NCBI RefSeq assembly: GCF_039602135.1
Contig: NZ_CP125942.1
Span: 2,790,001-2,854,000, forward strand
Reading direction: 5' to 3'
Origin: Glutamicibacter sp. B1
GTDB taxonomy: Bacteria; Actinomycetota; Actinomycetes; Actinomycetales; Micrococcaceae
Length of the DNA: 64,000 bases
Shown in pieces: positions 26,060 through 35,631 of this stretch. The position numbers were made by a program, and so were the translations under genes. The first letter of the stretch is position 1; each line of letters opens with the position of its first letter. The notes beneath the pieces were generated by a model. It saw nothing but the letters and a program-made list of their open reading frames with translations. It searched no databases and was not told where the DNA came from.

Positions 26060-27316
26060 CTAGTCGATGCGTTCTAGCTTGCCGAGATCTTCAGTACTTT
26101 GAAAATCATCTTCGATGGTGCGTGGTGAGTTGATGATGACCGCACCGATCAGCATGACCAAAAGGCAGCCTGCCAGCATGGAGAACGCTGCACCCCATGA
26201 GTCCGTAGCTTTCTGCACCACACCAAAGAGCATCGGAACCACGGCTGCACCCGCGTAACCCAACCCTTGGGCAAAGCCCGAGAGCACACCGGAACCATAG
26301 GTGGTGCGAGATCGCAGATTCATCATCAGCAAGGCAATAGCAAAGGTTCCTTGACCGAGCCCCGCAGCACACACCCACAACGCCGTGTTGTGAGTTGGTG
26401 AGAGGAAAATACCGAGGTGTCCGATAATCCAGCAAGCAGTAAAGATCAGTACAGCGATGATGGGATGCTTCAATCGCGGAACCCATAGAGGAACCAAGAG
26501 GCTGACCGGCAAACCGAGAATGGCGAATAACGCCAACATATTTCCCGCTGTCAGTTCATCAAGCCCACGGTCTTGTAGGTACGGTGGCAGCCAGGTGAAG
26601 TACACGTAGGTTTGGGCGGAGTTGCCAGCCAGGTAAATGGCTAGGCCCCAGGCAACTTTGGATTTCCATGGGTTGATCTTGGCAATTGGGTGAACAACAC
26701 CGCCTGAATTAGGCGCATGTTCCGGACGCTTCACTCCCCTATCAGCAAAAAGCTGCACCATCCATGGGATCAATACGATGCCTGAGAGAAGTGCCCAGGA
26801 GCCAATGGACGTTTGCCAGTTGCCTACGTTTGCCAGCGGTACCGAAAACTGCGGTGCCATCCACGTACCAACTGCCAGCATGGTGACGTAACCGCTGGTA
26901 ACCAGGCCAATTCTTTCCGGGAAATATTTCTTCACTAATGGTGGCAGCACCACATTGCCCATGCCGTAGCCGGCGAGAGTAACGATCGACAGTGCTAGGA
27001 ATGAGTACACCTCAGGCATGAACACACGAGCTACCTGGCCGCTCACTGCCAAGGCTAGTGAGATGATCAGTGTCTTTTCCAAGCCGAAAGACTTGATCAG
27101 TCGTGGTGTGAGCAGACCGAAAACTGCAAACGCGATGGGCGCGAGCATAGCCAGTAAACCGGTGGTGAATTCGGTAAAAGGAATATCGGCTTCAATGCGC
27201 GAGAGCAACGGTGGCACAGAGACGACCGCCGCACGTAAAGACAACGCCAATAATAGGATGCCAAGCAGCGCCCCAATCCGTCCTCTTATGGGAGTAGAAA
27301 CGCTGTCTTTCGCCAT
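26060..27316 (-). CDS. MFS transporter, CynX/NimT-like
   Basis: This 418-residue protein with about twelve membrane helices starts with a short basic tail, then LLLALSLRAAVVSVPPLLSRIEADI. That opening is typical of the CynX/NimT (cyanate/nitroimidazole-type) MFS group. AGGAAGA precedes the ATG. It lies 14 bp downstream of a TetR gene on the same strand and is thus in that regulator's operon. Substrate is unknown; export of a small toxic compound fits the regulator setting. Confidence 0.85.
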   Translation of the reverse strand: MAKDSVSTPIRGRIGALLGILLLALSLRAAVVSVPPLLSRIEADIPFTEFTTGLLAMLAPIAFAVFGLLTPRLIKSFGLEKTLIISLALAVSGQVARVFMPEVYSFLALSIVTLAGYGMGNVVLPPLVKKYFPERIGLVTSGYVTMLAVGTWMAPQFSVPLANVGNWQTSIGSWALLSGIVLIPWMVQLFADRGVKRPEHAPNSGGVVHPIAKINPWKSKVAWGLAIYLAGNSAQTYVYFTWLPPYLQDRGLDELTAGNMLALFAILGLPVSLLVPLWVPRLKHPIIAVLIFTACWIIGHLGIFLSPTHNTALWVCAAGLGQGTFAIALLMMNLRSRTTYGSGVLSGFAQGLGYAGAAVVPMLFGVVQKATDSWGAAFSMLAGCLLVMLIGAVIINSPRTIEDDFQSTEDLGKLERID

Positions 27317-27330
27317 TGAATTCTTCCTGC

Positions 27331-27888
27331 TCAGTGTTTGTTGAGGTTTCCCAACTTTTTGATCGTTGAGACCAACTCTAATAATGAATCCAGCTCACCT
27401 TCAAAATTACGTTGGTACCAGCTGTCAGGAATTGCCAGACCGGCGTAAAGTCCCTCACCGGCCAGCATGAATAAATGAGCTAGGTCCTTGTTCCCCAATT
27501 CTTTGAGAATGCACCTGTACCAGCGTTCATTGGTACTCTCGATTTTGTCGGCAGCATTCGTAACTCCTGCTTGAGCCAGTCGGTGCAGCGCAACTAGGTG
27601 TCGGTCCAATTCGGTGTCTACTTCAGCACTGGTGCGAATGAAGTAGGCGGAGGCACCTTCTTTAGCGTTGTCCATCGCTTCGATATCGCGAACAACATGT
27701 TCTTCAGAGGCATTGATGACCGCCTCGGCTAAGGCTTCCTTTGATGCGAAGTGATAGAGCAGGCCTCCCTTTGAGACTCCAGCACGTGCTGCGGTGGCGT
27801 CAAGTGTTGCTGCGCGCTCCCCTTCTTCGCACAAGAGCGAAATGTAGGCGTCCAGCACTTTGCCACGGGCAGCTGGTGGGCGGGCCAT
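27331..27888 (-). CDS. TetR-family repressor of the two flanking MFS genes
   Basis: This 185-residue protein has an N-terminal HTH (ATLDATAARAGVSKGGLLYHFASKEALAEAV) that is unmistakably TetR, followed by a ligand domain with a C-terminal region like TetR_C members of the efflux-regulator type. GGAGAG precedes the ATG. It is first gene of the - strand pair with the CynX-like MFS and is divergent from the DHA2 MFS at 28019. A 26-bp palindrome lies 52 bp upstream of its start. Confidence 0.9.
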   Translation of the reverse strand: MARPPAARGKVLDAYISLLCEEGERAATLDATAARAGVSKGGLLYHFASKEALAEAVINASEEHVVRDIEAMDNAKEGASAYFIRTSAEVDTELDRHLVALHRLAQAGVTNAADKIESTNERWYRCILKELGNKDLAHLFMLAGEGLYAGLAIPDSWYQRNFEGELDSLLELVSTIKKLGNLNKH

Positions 27889-27939
27889 GACTCTCCGTTC
27901 TATTGAGGTGGTGATTCAGTTAACCTTATCTTGCATTGT

Positions 27940-27965
27940 AACTATACCGTCCAGACGGTACAGTT
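27940..27965. promoter_or_regulatory. Palindromic TetR operator between the divergent MFS operons
   Basis: Left arm AACTATACCGTC and right arm GACGGTACAGTT match as inverted repeats at 11 of 12 positions, with a 2-bp centre. The site lies between the TetR start (27888) and the DHA2 MFS start (28019), so one dimer or dimer pair could repress both directions. Confidence 0.75.
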
Positions 27966-28018
27966 ATTAGTGGTGGCCATCGCCACCGTCAAACCACTAA
28001 ACCCTAAAGGGCAAAGTC

Positions 28019-29536
28019 ATGAGCTCAAACATCACCGAACACGCAACTGTACTGAGCAAATCGCGTCGTTGGGCGGCGTTAGCTGTTCTCATTTTTCCGG
28101 TACTGCTCATCTCCGTGGACAACACCGTCCTCTCTTTCGCAGTGCCCGCAATCACCTCCGCACTATCCCCCACCGGCACCCAGCTGCTGTGGATCATCGA
28201 TGTCTACCCCTTGATCCTCGCTGGTCTTTTGGTTCCAATGGGGTCCTTTGGTGACCGTATTGGACGTCGCCGACTACTACTTATTGGTGCCACAGGCTTT
28301 GCCGTGGTCTCAGCCTTGGCAGCTTTTGCTACCGATGCCACACAGCTCGTTGCGGCCCGTGCCCTGCTAGGCATCTTTGGTGCGATGCTCATGCCGGCAA
28401 CGCTGTCGCTGATCCGCACTATCTTCCCCGATGCCAACGAACGCCGTACCGCCGTCGCAGTGTGGGCGGCAGCTTTCTCCGGCGGCGCAGTGCTCGGTCC
28501 AATTGTTGGTGGCCTGCTGCTGGAACACTTCTGGTGGGGTTCGGTCTTCCTCATGGCAGTACCGATGCTTCTGCCACTGCTGATTGGCGGGGTGATTCTG
28601 GTTCCTGAATCCAAGGATCCGAACCCCGGACGCGTCGATCCGTTATCGATCGTGCTGATTATCTTTACCCTGTTGCCCTTCACCTACGCCATTAAGACCT
28701 TCGCCACGGCACCATGGTTCGTCCTAGTTGCCGCGGTTGGCCTAGCCATCGTTTGTGGCGTGACCTTTGTACGTCGTCAGTTGAAGCAAGAATCTCCAAT
28801 GCTTGATGTCCGACTGTTTAAGAACGCAGCGTTTTCCGGCGCCCTTGTAGTCAACCTCATTGGCGTGTTCTCGCTGGTTGGGTTCATTTACTTCGTCTCC
28901 CAGCACTTGCAGCTCATTGCTGGGATGAGCCCCATTGAAGCCGGGCTTTGGATGACTCCTGGGCTGGTACTCACCATGCTCTTCGGGCTAGTAGCAGTAG
29001 CGCTGTCTCGTCGTTTCGGTTCGCCGAACATCATGGCCTTGGGCCTGATCTTCTCGGCGATTGCTTACCTTTTGGTATTGATCTCAGGTGAAGAGGCGAA
29101 CGTATTGTTGCTCATGGTGGCTTTCGCAATTTTGGGCACCGGCATCGGCATGACCGAGACGCTATCGAATGACATGACTTTGGCTGCCGTACCTGCGTCC
29201 AAGGCTGGGGCTGCTTCGGCTATTTCGGAGACTGCCTACGAGATTGGTTCGGTGCTCGGTGTTGCCGTCCTGGGTACCATCCTGAATTCCGTTTACTCTT
29301 CGAGACTGATCATTCCTACTACGTTGAGTACAGAGCAGGCAGATCTCGCCCGTGAAACATTGGGTGGGTCGCATCAGGTGGCTGCATCCGTTAGTGGCAG
29401 CGATGCGCAGGCACTTATTCAGTCCGCAGCACAGGCCTTCGATCACGGTGTAGTTATTACTTCAAGTATCGCTGCCGTCCTGTCATTGGTAGCTGCAATT
29501 CTCGTATTTCGCGTCATCAAACCCGTAATTCGGTAA
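28019..29536 (+). CDS. DHA2-family multidrug MFS transporter (14 helices)
   Basis: This 505-residue transporter starts with helix LAVLIFPVLLISVDNTVLSFAVPAI. It shows motif A GSFGDRIGRRRLLLIG and motif C GGAVLGPIVGGLLLEHFWWG. Length and helix count fit the 14-segment DHA2/SmvA-QacA group of drug:proton antiporters. AAAGGG precedes the ATG. The operator at 27940 implies induction by the ligand of the divergent TetR protein. Confidence 0.9.
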   Translation: MSSNITEHATVLSKSRRWAALAVLIFPVLLISVDNTVLSFAVPAITSALSPTGTQLLWIIDVYPLILAGLLVPMGSFGDRIGRRRLLLIGATGFAVVSALAAFATDATQLVAARALLGIFGAMLMPATLSLIRTIFPDANERRTAVAVWAAAFSGGAVLGPIVGGLLLEHFWWGSVFLMAVPMLLPLLIGGVILVPESKDPNPGRVDPLSIVLIIFTLLPFTYAIKTFATAPWFVLVAAVGLAIVCGVTFVRRQLKQESPMLDVRLFKNAAFSGALVVNLIGVFSLVGFIYFVSQHLQLIAGMSPIEAGLWMTPGLVLTMLFGLVAVALSRRFGSPNIMALGLIFSAIAYLLVLISGEEANVLLLMVAFAILGTGIGMTETLSNDMTLAAVPASKAGAASAISETAYEIGSVLGVAVLGTILNSVYSSRLIIPTTLSTEQADLARETLGGSHQVAASVSGSDAQALIQSAAQAFDHGVVITSSIAAVLSLVAAILVFRVIKPVIR

Positions 29537-29828
29537 ACTCAACGAACCTCTTACCCAAATTTTTGATTAATTGGTTCAAAGTTATTCATTTGTTGACGGC
29601 AAACACGTAGGCTAGGCAGTGTAGTTCCAAAGTAATTCGCGAAGTACCCGTTAGAAGTTTGTGAATGTCGAACCACCTCGGTTGACGCGAGCCCCTTCTA
29701 GACGTGAAGTGAATGACTTGGCTGCTTCGCAGGATAAGTTTTCCTCACGGAATTCTGACCTTGCGTAGATTACAACCAAGCTCGCCATAACATTTGGCGA
29801 GGAACGTCTGAAAGGACCAAAAAGAAAT

Positions 29829-30032
29829 ATGGCAACCGGAATCGTAAAGTGGTTCAACGCTGAAAAGGGCTTCGGCTTCATCGCTCCAGACAGCGGAGAC
29901 CCAGATGTCTTCGCTCACTTCACCGCCATCCAGACCCAGGGTTTCCGCACCCTGGATGAGGGCCAGAAGGTTGAGTTTGAAGTTGTAGAGGGTCCAAAGG
30001 GTCTGCAGGCTGCAGACATCCGCGCTCTCTAA
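29829..30032 (+). CDS. Cold-shock protein, CspA family
   Basis: This 67-residue single CSD protein starts [21 protein letters not shown] and contains DVFAHFTAI, the RNP1 and RNP2 nucleic-acid-binding motifs. It binds single-stranded RNA/DNA as an RNA chaperone. GAAAGGA lies upstream of the ATG. The preceding 292 bp (29537-29828) has no gene and is long enough to be a structured leader, as in many cold-shock genes; I could not place a convincing promoter there. Confidence 0.95.
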   Translation: MATGIVKWFNAEKGFGFIAPDSGDPDVFAHFTAIQTQGFRTLDEGQKVEFEVVEGPKGLQAADIRAL

Positions 30033-30065
30033 AGAAGGTCTTTGGCTAACGCCTGACTTTTCGAA

Positions 30066-30100
30066 GATGGTCACCCAAACAGTGGGTGACCATCTTTTTT
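30066..30100 (+). terminator. Terminator of the cold-shock gene
   Basis: Perfect 12-bp stem GATGGTCACCCA/TGGGTGACCATC, a 5-base loop and a run of six T. Confidence 0.93.
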
Positions 30101-30153
30101 ATTAATCCGATCACGTCCGGAATACTTCATTGCACGCGCTGGTTACATTAACC

Positions 30154-31146
30154 GTGAAGCTTTCTATTTTGGATCTTGCCCCGGTCGCTCCCGGGCAAAG
30201 CATTTCCGACTCTTTCAAGTCCTCCGTCCGCCTGGCACAAACTGCTGAGCGTCATGGGTACGAGCGCGTCTGGTACGCCGAGCACCACAACATGCCGACC
30301 ATCGCCTCTAGCGCTACCTCACTGGTGATCAGCCACGTAGCCCACCACACCGAAACCATTCGCTTGGGTTCCGGCGGCGTCATGCTGCCCAACCACTCGC
30401 CACTGGTCATCGCGGAGCAGTTCGGTACCCTGGCCACCATTTACGGAGACCGCATCGATTTAGGTTTGGGTCGTGCACCGGGCACCGACATGACCACCCT
30501 GCGCGCACTGCGTCGTGATCCTTCGGCAGCTGACTCTTTCCCACATGATGTTTTGGAACTACAGGCCTACCTCGCTGGTGAATCACGGGTACCCACCGTC
30601 CAGGCCACTCCGGGCGCTGGAACCAATGTCCCGCTGTACATTTTGGGTTCCTCCCTCTTCGGTGCGAAGCTAGCGGCCCAGTTGGGCCTGCCATATTCCT
30701 TCGCCTCGCACTTTGCGCCAGCTGCGTTGCATGAAGCAATCCGCGTCTATCGCGACGAATTCACCCCATCAGATCAGCTTTCGGAGCCTTATGTGATTGC
30801 TGGCGTGGGTGTAGCTGCGGCAGAAACTGCTGAAAAGGCTCATGAGGTCTTCAACGTTGCCAAGCGTCACCGCGTGGCGAGCTTCTTGGGACGCAACGCC
30901 AAGAAGGAATTCACTGAAGCAGAAGTCGATATGCTCATGGATACACCACAGGCAGAGCAGATCCTCGACATGATGCGTTACACCGCAGTGGGTACTGGAG
31001 AACAGGTGGCCGAATATCTGCAGCACTTCGCCACCGCGGCGCAGGCAGATGAGCTCATCACCATCCACTACCCTACGCAGGAAGAAGACCGCCTGAATTC
31101 GGTCATGATCACCGCTGAAGCCAGCGCACTGGCAACGGCTAAGTAA
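30154..31146 (+). CDS. LLM-class flavin-dependent oxidoreductase
   Basis: This 330-residue luciferase-like monooxygenase-fold protein contains [71 protein letters not shown] and a C-terminal dimer region. The wording matches the group of single-component LLM proteins that includes E. coli YhbW; the substrate is unknown. GTG at 30154 is taken as the start because homologues begin [11 protein letters not shown]; an in-frame TTG lies 24 bp upstream. Confidence 0.85.
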   Translation: MKLSILDLAPVAPGQSISDSFKSSVRLAQTAERHGYERVWYAEHHNMPTIASSATSLVISHVAHHTETIRLGSGGVMLPNHSPLVIAEQFGTLATIYGDRIDLGLGRAPGTDMTTLRALRRDPSAADSFPHDVLELQAYLAGESRVPTVQATPGAGTNVPLYILGSSLFGAKLAAQLGLPYSFASHFAPAALHEAIRVYRDEFTPSDQLSEPYVIAGVGVAAAETAEKAHEVFNVAKRHRVASFLGRNAKKEFTEAEVDMLMDTPQAEQILDMMRYTAVGTGEQVAEYLQHFATAAQADELITIHYPTQEEDRLNSVMITAEASALATAK

Positions 31147-31156
31147 GTACGTCTTT

Positions 31157-31202
31157 AAAGCATTTGGTGCTCCCAGCAATTGCCGGGAGCACCAAATGCT
31201 TT
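31157..31202. terminator. Bidirectional terminator
   Basis: Near-perfect 18-bp arms AAAGCATTTGGTGCTCCC and its complement flank a 10-base loop. It lies between the convergent LLM and MFS genes. Confidence 0.9.
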
Positions 31203-31206
31203 AACG

Positions 31207-32445
31207 TTAGTTTGTGGTTCGCTGGGAAATCATAGCCCACAAGCCCAGACCCAGGGCTAAGAGAGAACAGCAGATGGCAAAGACCAAGATGCTGATTTCC
31301 TGACCGAAGACTCCCACGGCCCAGCCCAAGGCAATCACGGGAACTGCACTGCCCAGATAGGTCACCAGATAAATGGTTGATACGGTCTGCGCATGTTGAC
31401 GATCGCTGACCGCGTCAACGGCGGTGGCAAAGGCGGTCCGGAAGCTCATCCCCTGTCCTAGACCGACAAGCACCAAAGCGAGCAAGGCGAGGATCAAGAT
31501 TTCATGTTCAGCGGCTACCGCCAACAAAACGGTTGAGATTGCCATCAGCGCCAAGCCGATAGGCAAGAGGTTTGCTCCACCACGCACAACAACTTGCGAC
31601 AGAGCCGAGACGCCCAAGGGAAGTCCGGCAATAAGTCCAATGACCCATAACGAGTTCAGCCCAAAGGTTTCCGCAAAATAACCCGGGGCCAGCGAGAGCA
31701 CAAAGCCGAAGATGGCAAAGCTCAAGAAACCTACCAGCGCGGCCAACCAGAATTGTGAACGAGCGGTACTGGGAATCCCTAGACGACGCGGGGCCAAGGC
31801 CTTACCGCGCTGACCGCGTTCGGCCATCGCAATGGCAGGTCGCGCCTGGAGGGTAACCAGCGGAATCATCACCAGAAAAAGTAGGACCGCCTGCACCATA
31901 AAGACGATGCTCCGTCCACCGGGCAGGTTGGCCATCAATCCACCTAGCACCGGGCCAAAAGCTACGCCGCCGGAAGATGCCAAAAGGGTGAATCGGGAGG
32001 CCCATTCAGGCTTGGATGGAAGCAATTCACGCAGTGCAGCAGCGCTGGCACCGGTTGCTAGTGCGACGCCGGTTCCTTGAAGCCCGCGACCTAGGCACAG
32101 TTCAAAAAGGCTGGATGCTGAACCAAAAACGAAGGTTCCCGCCAGGGACACGAGTACTGCGATGACCAATGCTGCACGGCGGCCGATGTGATCAGACCAG
32201 TGTCCTACGGTGCACAAGAAGAACATCAGTGAACAGACGTAGCTGGCAAAGGCGATGGTGGTTCCCATTGCGCCTAAGTGGAGTTCTGCTTGCAATGCCG
32301 GGTACAGCGGAGTCGCGAGGTTAGCTCCGACCAAAAGCAGGAAGCTCACCGCAACCGTGATGACCAGCCGCGTGGTTAATCCTGGATTCCAAGACAGGGT
32401 GCGGTGTTGCATGGGCTGCATGCGCAGTTCACTGATGACAGACAC
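31207..32445 (-). CDS. MFS transporter (12 helices)
   Basis: About 412 residues with twelve hydrophobic helices. Motif A appears as GHWSDHIGRRAALVIAV and a motif C-like stretch as SSGGVAFGPVLGGLMANL, the signature of drug/metabolite exporters. GTG at 32445 is chosen because GGGAG lies five bases upstream. The frame stays open to 32607, but those 54 extra residues are hydrophilic and unlike the family. The gene is divergent from an Lrp-type regulator and is its likely target. Confidence 0.82.
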   Translation of the reverse strand: MSVISELRMQPMQHRTLSWNPGLTTRLVITVAVSFLLLVGANLATPLYPALQAELHLGAMGTTIAFASYVCSLMFFLCTVGHWSDHIGRRAALVIAVLVSLAGTFVFGSASSLFELCLGRGLQGTGVALATGASAAALRELLPSKPEWASRFTLLASSGGVAFGPVLGGLMANLPGGRSIVFMVQAVLLFLVMIPLVTLQARPAIAMAERGQRGKALAPRRLGIPSTARSQFWLAALVGFLSFAIFGFVLSLAPGYFAETFGLNSLWVIGLIAGLPLGVSALSQVVVRGGANLLPIGLALMAISTVLLAVAAEHEILILALLALVLVGLGQGMSFRTAFATAVDAVSDRQHAQTVSTIYLVTYLGSAVPVIALGWAVGVFGQEISILVFAICCSLLALGLGLWAMISQRTTN

Positions 32446-32509
32446 GTTCACTCCCGGTTTCAAAGTAGCTGAGGCCTTGGGGTCCAGGATTGTCCTGAAA
32501 AGTTTTTTC

Positions 32510-32537
32510 CCGGTGGGGCCACTCGCTGCCCCACCGG
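32510..32537. promoter_or_regulatory. Strong hairpin in the MFS/Lrp intergenic region
   Basis: Perfect 10-bp GC-rich stem CCGGTGGGGC/GCCCCACCGG with an 8-base loop, between the MFS start (32445) and the Lrp start (32690). On the - strand it would lie in the MFS leader but is followed by A-rich rather than U-rich sequence, so it is not a standard attenuator. An operator or leader structure is possible. Confidence 0.4.
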
Positions 32538-32689
32538 TGAGTTGAGCGTTCTGCTTGAGTTTGTCTACTACAACAGATCGTTCTTCCACTAATATCCCTG
32601 CTTTCAAAGCAAGTAAGCATTTTTCTTGTTAGAGTTTGAGCAGTTTGGTCAAAATAGTGGCCTTCGAGAGCACCGGGAGTGAGCATATA

Positions 32690-33163
32690 GTGCGATTAGA
32701 CGACGTAGACCTCAAAGTATTGCTCGCGCTCATCAAAGACCCACGCATTCAAATCTCTGAACTCGCCGATGAGGTGGGTATAGCCCGGAACACGGCACAG
32801 TCCCGGCTTCGACGCCTCCAACGTTCGGAAATTCTCCGCGATGGCGGTCGAGACATTGACCTCGGCAAGCTGGGCTATGACGTACTTGCGTTCGTCACCT
32901 TGGAAGTAAACCACCGTGATCTAGATACGGTGATCACCGCATTACGACAGATCCCCAACGTCTTAGAAATCCACGAGACCTCCGGCCGCGGCGACGTGTG
33001 GGTTCGTTTGATCGCCACTGACACACACCAATTACAGTCGGCGTTGCGTCAAATCTTGCGCATCAAGGGAGTGACTCGTTCGGAGACAACCTTCGCGTTA
33101 CATACACATTTGGCCTACCGTTCTGCTCCCCTCCTTGAACACTATTCCGAGCACGACCACTGA
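32690..33163 (+). CDS. Lrp/AsnC-family regulator
   Basis: This 157-residue protein has an HTH at about 3-60 (LDDVDLKVLLALIKDPRIQISELADEVGIARNTAQSRLRRL) and a C-terminal RAM/ligand domain (LAFVTLEV, PNVLEIHETSGRGDVWVRLIA). This is the normal Lrp layout. GTG at 32690 with GGGAG upstream gives the family length; the frame extends back to a TTG at 32636. It probably controls the divergent MFS gene. Confidence 0.85.
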   Translation: MRLDDVDLKVLLALIKDPRIQISELADEVGIARNTAQSRLRRLQRSEILRDGGRDIDLGKLGYDVLAFVTLEVNHRDLDTVITALRQIPNVLEIHETSGRGDVWVRLIATDTHQLQSALRQILRIKGVTRSETTFALHTHLAYRSAPLLEHYSEHDH

Positions 33164-33300
33164 GAAGTCATTCACTTTCTGCCCAATAAAACAAGACTTT
33201 CGTTTAGAGATTTACGGTCCTACGCTGGTGCTACGAGAAGTCACGAGGAGCATCCCCCGACTTCGACGGCGGATCCCTCGTATCAGCGAAGGAGTACGTC

Positions 33301-33561
33301 ATGAGCAGAGAATTTGAACCGACCGAGTTTGCCCCCGAGTTCGGCAACGACATCTACGAGCCTGACGACGGTCGCGATTCACAGGCCTACGAAGGCTCCA
33401 GCGACATGCCCGAGACCATGCGCAATCATGATCCGCTAGCCCAGCGTCAATACCTCTACGATGACGACCTAGAAACCGAAGATGATCTGGATAATGAATT
33501 TTCCAGTGACGATTCCGAAGAGGATGAAGAAGATCTCTTTGACCCGGAGGATGACGACTGA
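33301..33561 (+). CDS. Very acidic small protein, unknown function
   Basis: This 86-residue protein has a final third that is almost all Asp/Glu (DDSEEDEEDLFDPEDDD). No hydrophobic core or Cys is present, so it is probably disordered. GAAGGAG lies 7 bp before the ATG, which supports real translation. It lies 47 bp upstream of the LysR gene. I recognise no family. Confidence 0.65.
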   Translation: MSREFEPTEFAPEFGNDIYEPDDGRDSQAYEGSSDMPETMRNHDPLAQRQYLYDDDLETEDDLDNEFSSDDSEEDEEDLFDPEDDD

Positions 33562-33607
33562 GGACGCGACTAAGCAAAACTTAGGCTAAAGGCCATAGAC
33601 TTTAGAA

Positions 33608-34513
33608 GTGATTAATCCAGTTCATCTGCGCACACTGCTAGAAGTTGTGGCGCATCGTTCCTTTGCCACGGCCGCATCTCGCCTGGGCTACACGGCCAGT
33701 GCTGTATCTCAGCAGATGACAGCACTAGAACGTAGCACCGGGACGACCCTATTTGTTCGTGGTGCCCGTTCGATCACTCCCACTCCGGGAGCCATGCGCA
33801 TGATTCGCCATGCCAAACGCGTACTGACTGACCTTGATGCTCTCATGGCGGACGTTGCCACGATCTCCACCGATGACACGGCACTTGAAGAGATCAAACT
33901 GGGAATCTTCCCTTCCTTGGCCACCTACGCGTTGCCACAAATCCTTAAAGCTCCCGATTGGGCATCCTTGGGCATCAACCTCAGGTTGTGGATCGGTGAA
34001 CCACAACAAACCGTCGCGGGTCTGGGTACCGGTGGGGATCTTGATCTGGCGCTGATCTTCCAGGTGGGTCCCGGCGGACTGTCCTGGCCGGCATCGCTAG
34101 AACGTACTTGGTTGGGTGATGACCAATTCCGTGTCGTTATTCCTGCTTCGTGGCCCATCGCCGATGACTCGCAGCTCACCGTTGATCAGCTAGCCGAATG
34201 GCCATGGATCTTCCACCACCCGGGAACCTCCGATGCCACATTGATTTCTCGGCTCTTCTCTTCATACAACATCCACCCACAGGTGGCTGCCTACTGCGAC
34301 GACTTCAATGCCTCCCTGAGTTTAGTCTCTTCCGGACTCGGTGCAGCATTGGTACCGGATTTGGCGATGGCTAATGCGCCTAAGGACATTCGAATTGTTG
34401 ATGCCCCCGAGATTCGTCTAGCACGATCCATCTTTGCGTTGAAACCAGAGAATTCGAAGAAGCCAAAGGTCGCCTTGGTTCTGGATCGCCTAGCCCAGAT
34501 CTTGGCACAGTAA
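33608..34513 (+). CDS. LysR-family regulator
   Basis: This 301-residue protein has an N-terminal winged HTH (LLEVVAHRSFATAASRLGYTASAVSQQMTALERSTGTTLFVR) and a periplasmic-binding-like effector domain (residues about 90-300). The GTG start at 33608 gives the canonical length. It lies 53 bp upstream of the HIBCH-like gene on the same strand, so regulation of acyl-CoA metabolism is possible but not shown. Confidence 0.88.
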   Translation: MINPVHLRTLLEVVAHRSFATAASRLGYTASAVSQQMTALERSTGTTLFVRGARSITPTPGAMRMIRHAKRVLTDLDALMADVATISTDDTALEEIKLGIFPSLATYALPQILKAPDWASLGINLRLWIGEPQQTVAGLGTGGDLDLALIFQVGPGGLSWPASLERTWLGDDQFRVVIPASWPIADDSQLTVDQLAEWPWIFHHPGTSDATLISRLFSSYNIHPQVAAYCDDFNASLSLVSSGLGAALVPDLAMANAPKDIRIVDAPEIRLARSIFALKPENSKKPKVALVLDRLAQILAQ

Positions 34514-34566
34514 CCTTCACTTTCCTAGGGCATCATGGGTGCCCCAAAAACCTTGAGGAGTCATCC

Positions 34567-35631
34567 GTGCAATCCACCGGCACGCCGGCCGCTACGGCAA
34601 CCAATGTTGTTTCCAAGGTGTACGGTCCGATCGGGCATATCGAACTGGATCGACCTGCCAAGCTGAACGCCTTGACCTTGCAGATGCTCACAGAGCTAAC
34701 TCGTGTGCTGAAGCTATGGGCGAAGGATCCTGCCATCTCTTTGGTTCTGCTCACTGGTCGTGGTGAACGTGCTTTCTGTGCCGGCGGGGACATCGCTGAT
34801 TTTCATCGAGCCGTCACGACCGGAGCTCATCAAGAATTCATTGATCTGTTGTCGATGGAATTCGACCTGGATTATCTGGTCTCGACTTATCCCAAGCCAT
34901 TGATTACTTTGGCCCACGGAATCACCATGGGTGGCGGGGTGGGTTTGGCCTCGCACGCTCCGGTCCGTTTGGTGACCCAGAGCGCCACCATGGGTATGCC
35001 AGAAGCAAAGATCGGTTACACCCCTGATGTGGGTGGCAGTCATCTGCTCGCGAACACTCCCGGATATTTTGGTGAGTACTTCGCTATGAGCGCGGCCTCC
35101 TTCACTGGTGCCGACGCGGTATATCTAGGATTTGCTGACGTTATCGTCAACGATACTTTCGCCGAAAACATTCTGGATGAGCTTGATGAATTCGTGGGAC
35201 TGTCGGCAGGTGAAATCATCTCAGCTATCGAAGTACTGCACGGAGCCCCCGAATCCTACGCCTTAGAACTCAGCCAGGGATGGGTTGACCATGCTTTCAG
35301 TGCCGATAGCCCACAAGAAGTGCTTGAACGACTAGAGAAAATGGTGCATCCAGCTGCACAACAAGCAGCGCAGCTGATCTTAGCTAATTCACCTTCCAGC
35401 ATCACTAGCGCGTTCTACACAGTCCGTCAGGCGCGCACCGAACAGGATCTACGTTCCGCCTTGGACAGGGAATTACGCATGGCTGAACACCTGATGCATC
35501 TTCCTGATCTTGCCGAAGGAATTCGTGCACAGGTCATCGATAAAGACCGCAACCCACGCTGGTCCCCCGCCTCCATCAGTGACGTGGACCAGCAGGCATT
35601 GCGTTCGTTGGCCGAAGGTACCGAGCTCTAG
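34567..35631 (+). CDS. Enoyl-CoA hydratase/isomerase family, 3-hydroxyisobutyryl-CoA hydrolase-like
   Basis: This 354-residue crotonase-fold protein contains LTGRGERAFCAGGDIADF (oxyanion hole), AHGITMGGGVGLA (second oxyanion stretch) and MPEAKIGYTPDVGGSHLLA (catalytic Glu and Asp). The length and the C-terminal extension after residue 250 fit 3-hydroxyisobutyryl-CoA hydrolase in valine breakdown, rather than simple hydratases (about 260 residues). GAGGAG lies 7 bp before the GTG. Its stop overlaps the stop of the convergent FMN protein by four bases. Confidence 0.85.
   Translation: MQSTGTPAATATNVVSKVYGPIGHIELDRPAKLNALTLQMLTELTRVLKLWAKDPAISLVLLTGRGERAFCAGGDIADFHRAVTTGAHQEFIDLLSMEFDLDYLVSTYPKPLITLAHGITMGGGVGLASHAPVRLVTQSATMGMPEAKIGYTPDVGGSHLLANTPGYFGEYFAMSAASFTGADAVYLGFADVIVNDTFAENILDELDEFVGLSAGEIISAIEVLHGAPESYALELSQGWVDHAFSADSPQEVLERLEKMVHPAAQQAAQLILANSPSSITSAFYTVRQARTEQDLRSALDRELRMAEHLMHLPDLAEGIRAQVIDKDRNPRWSPASISDVDQQALRSLAEGTEL

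Noticed and set aside
29537..29828. Promoter TTGACG near 29593 for the cold-shock gene
   Set aside because: No acceptable -10 box at 16-18 bp spacing; left as an undefined leader.
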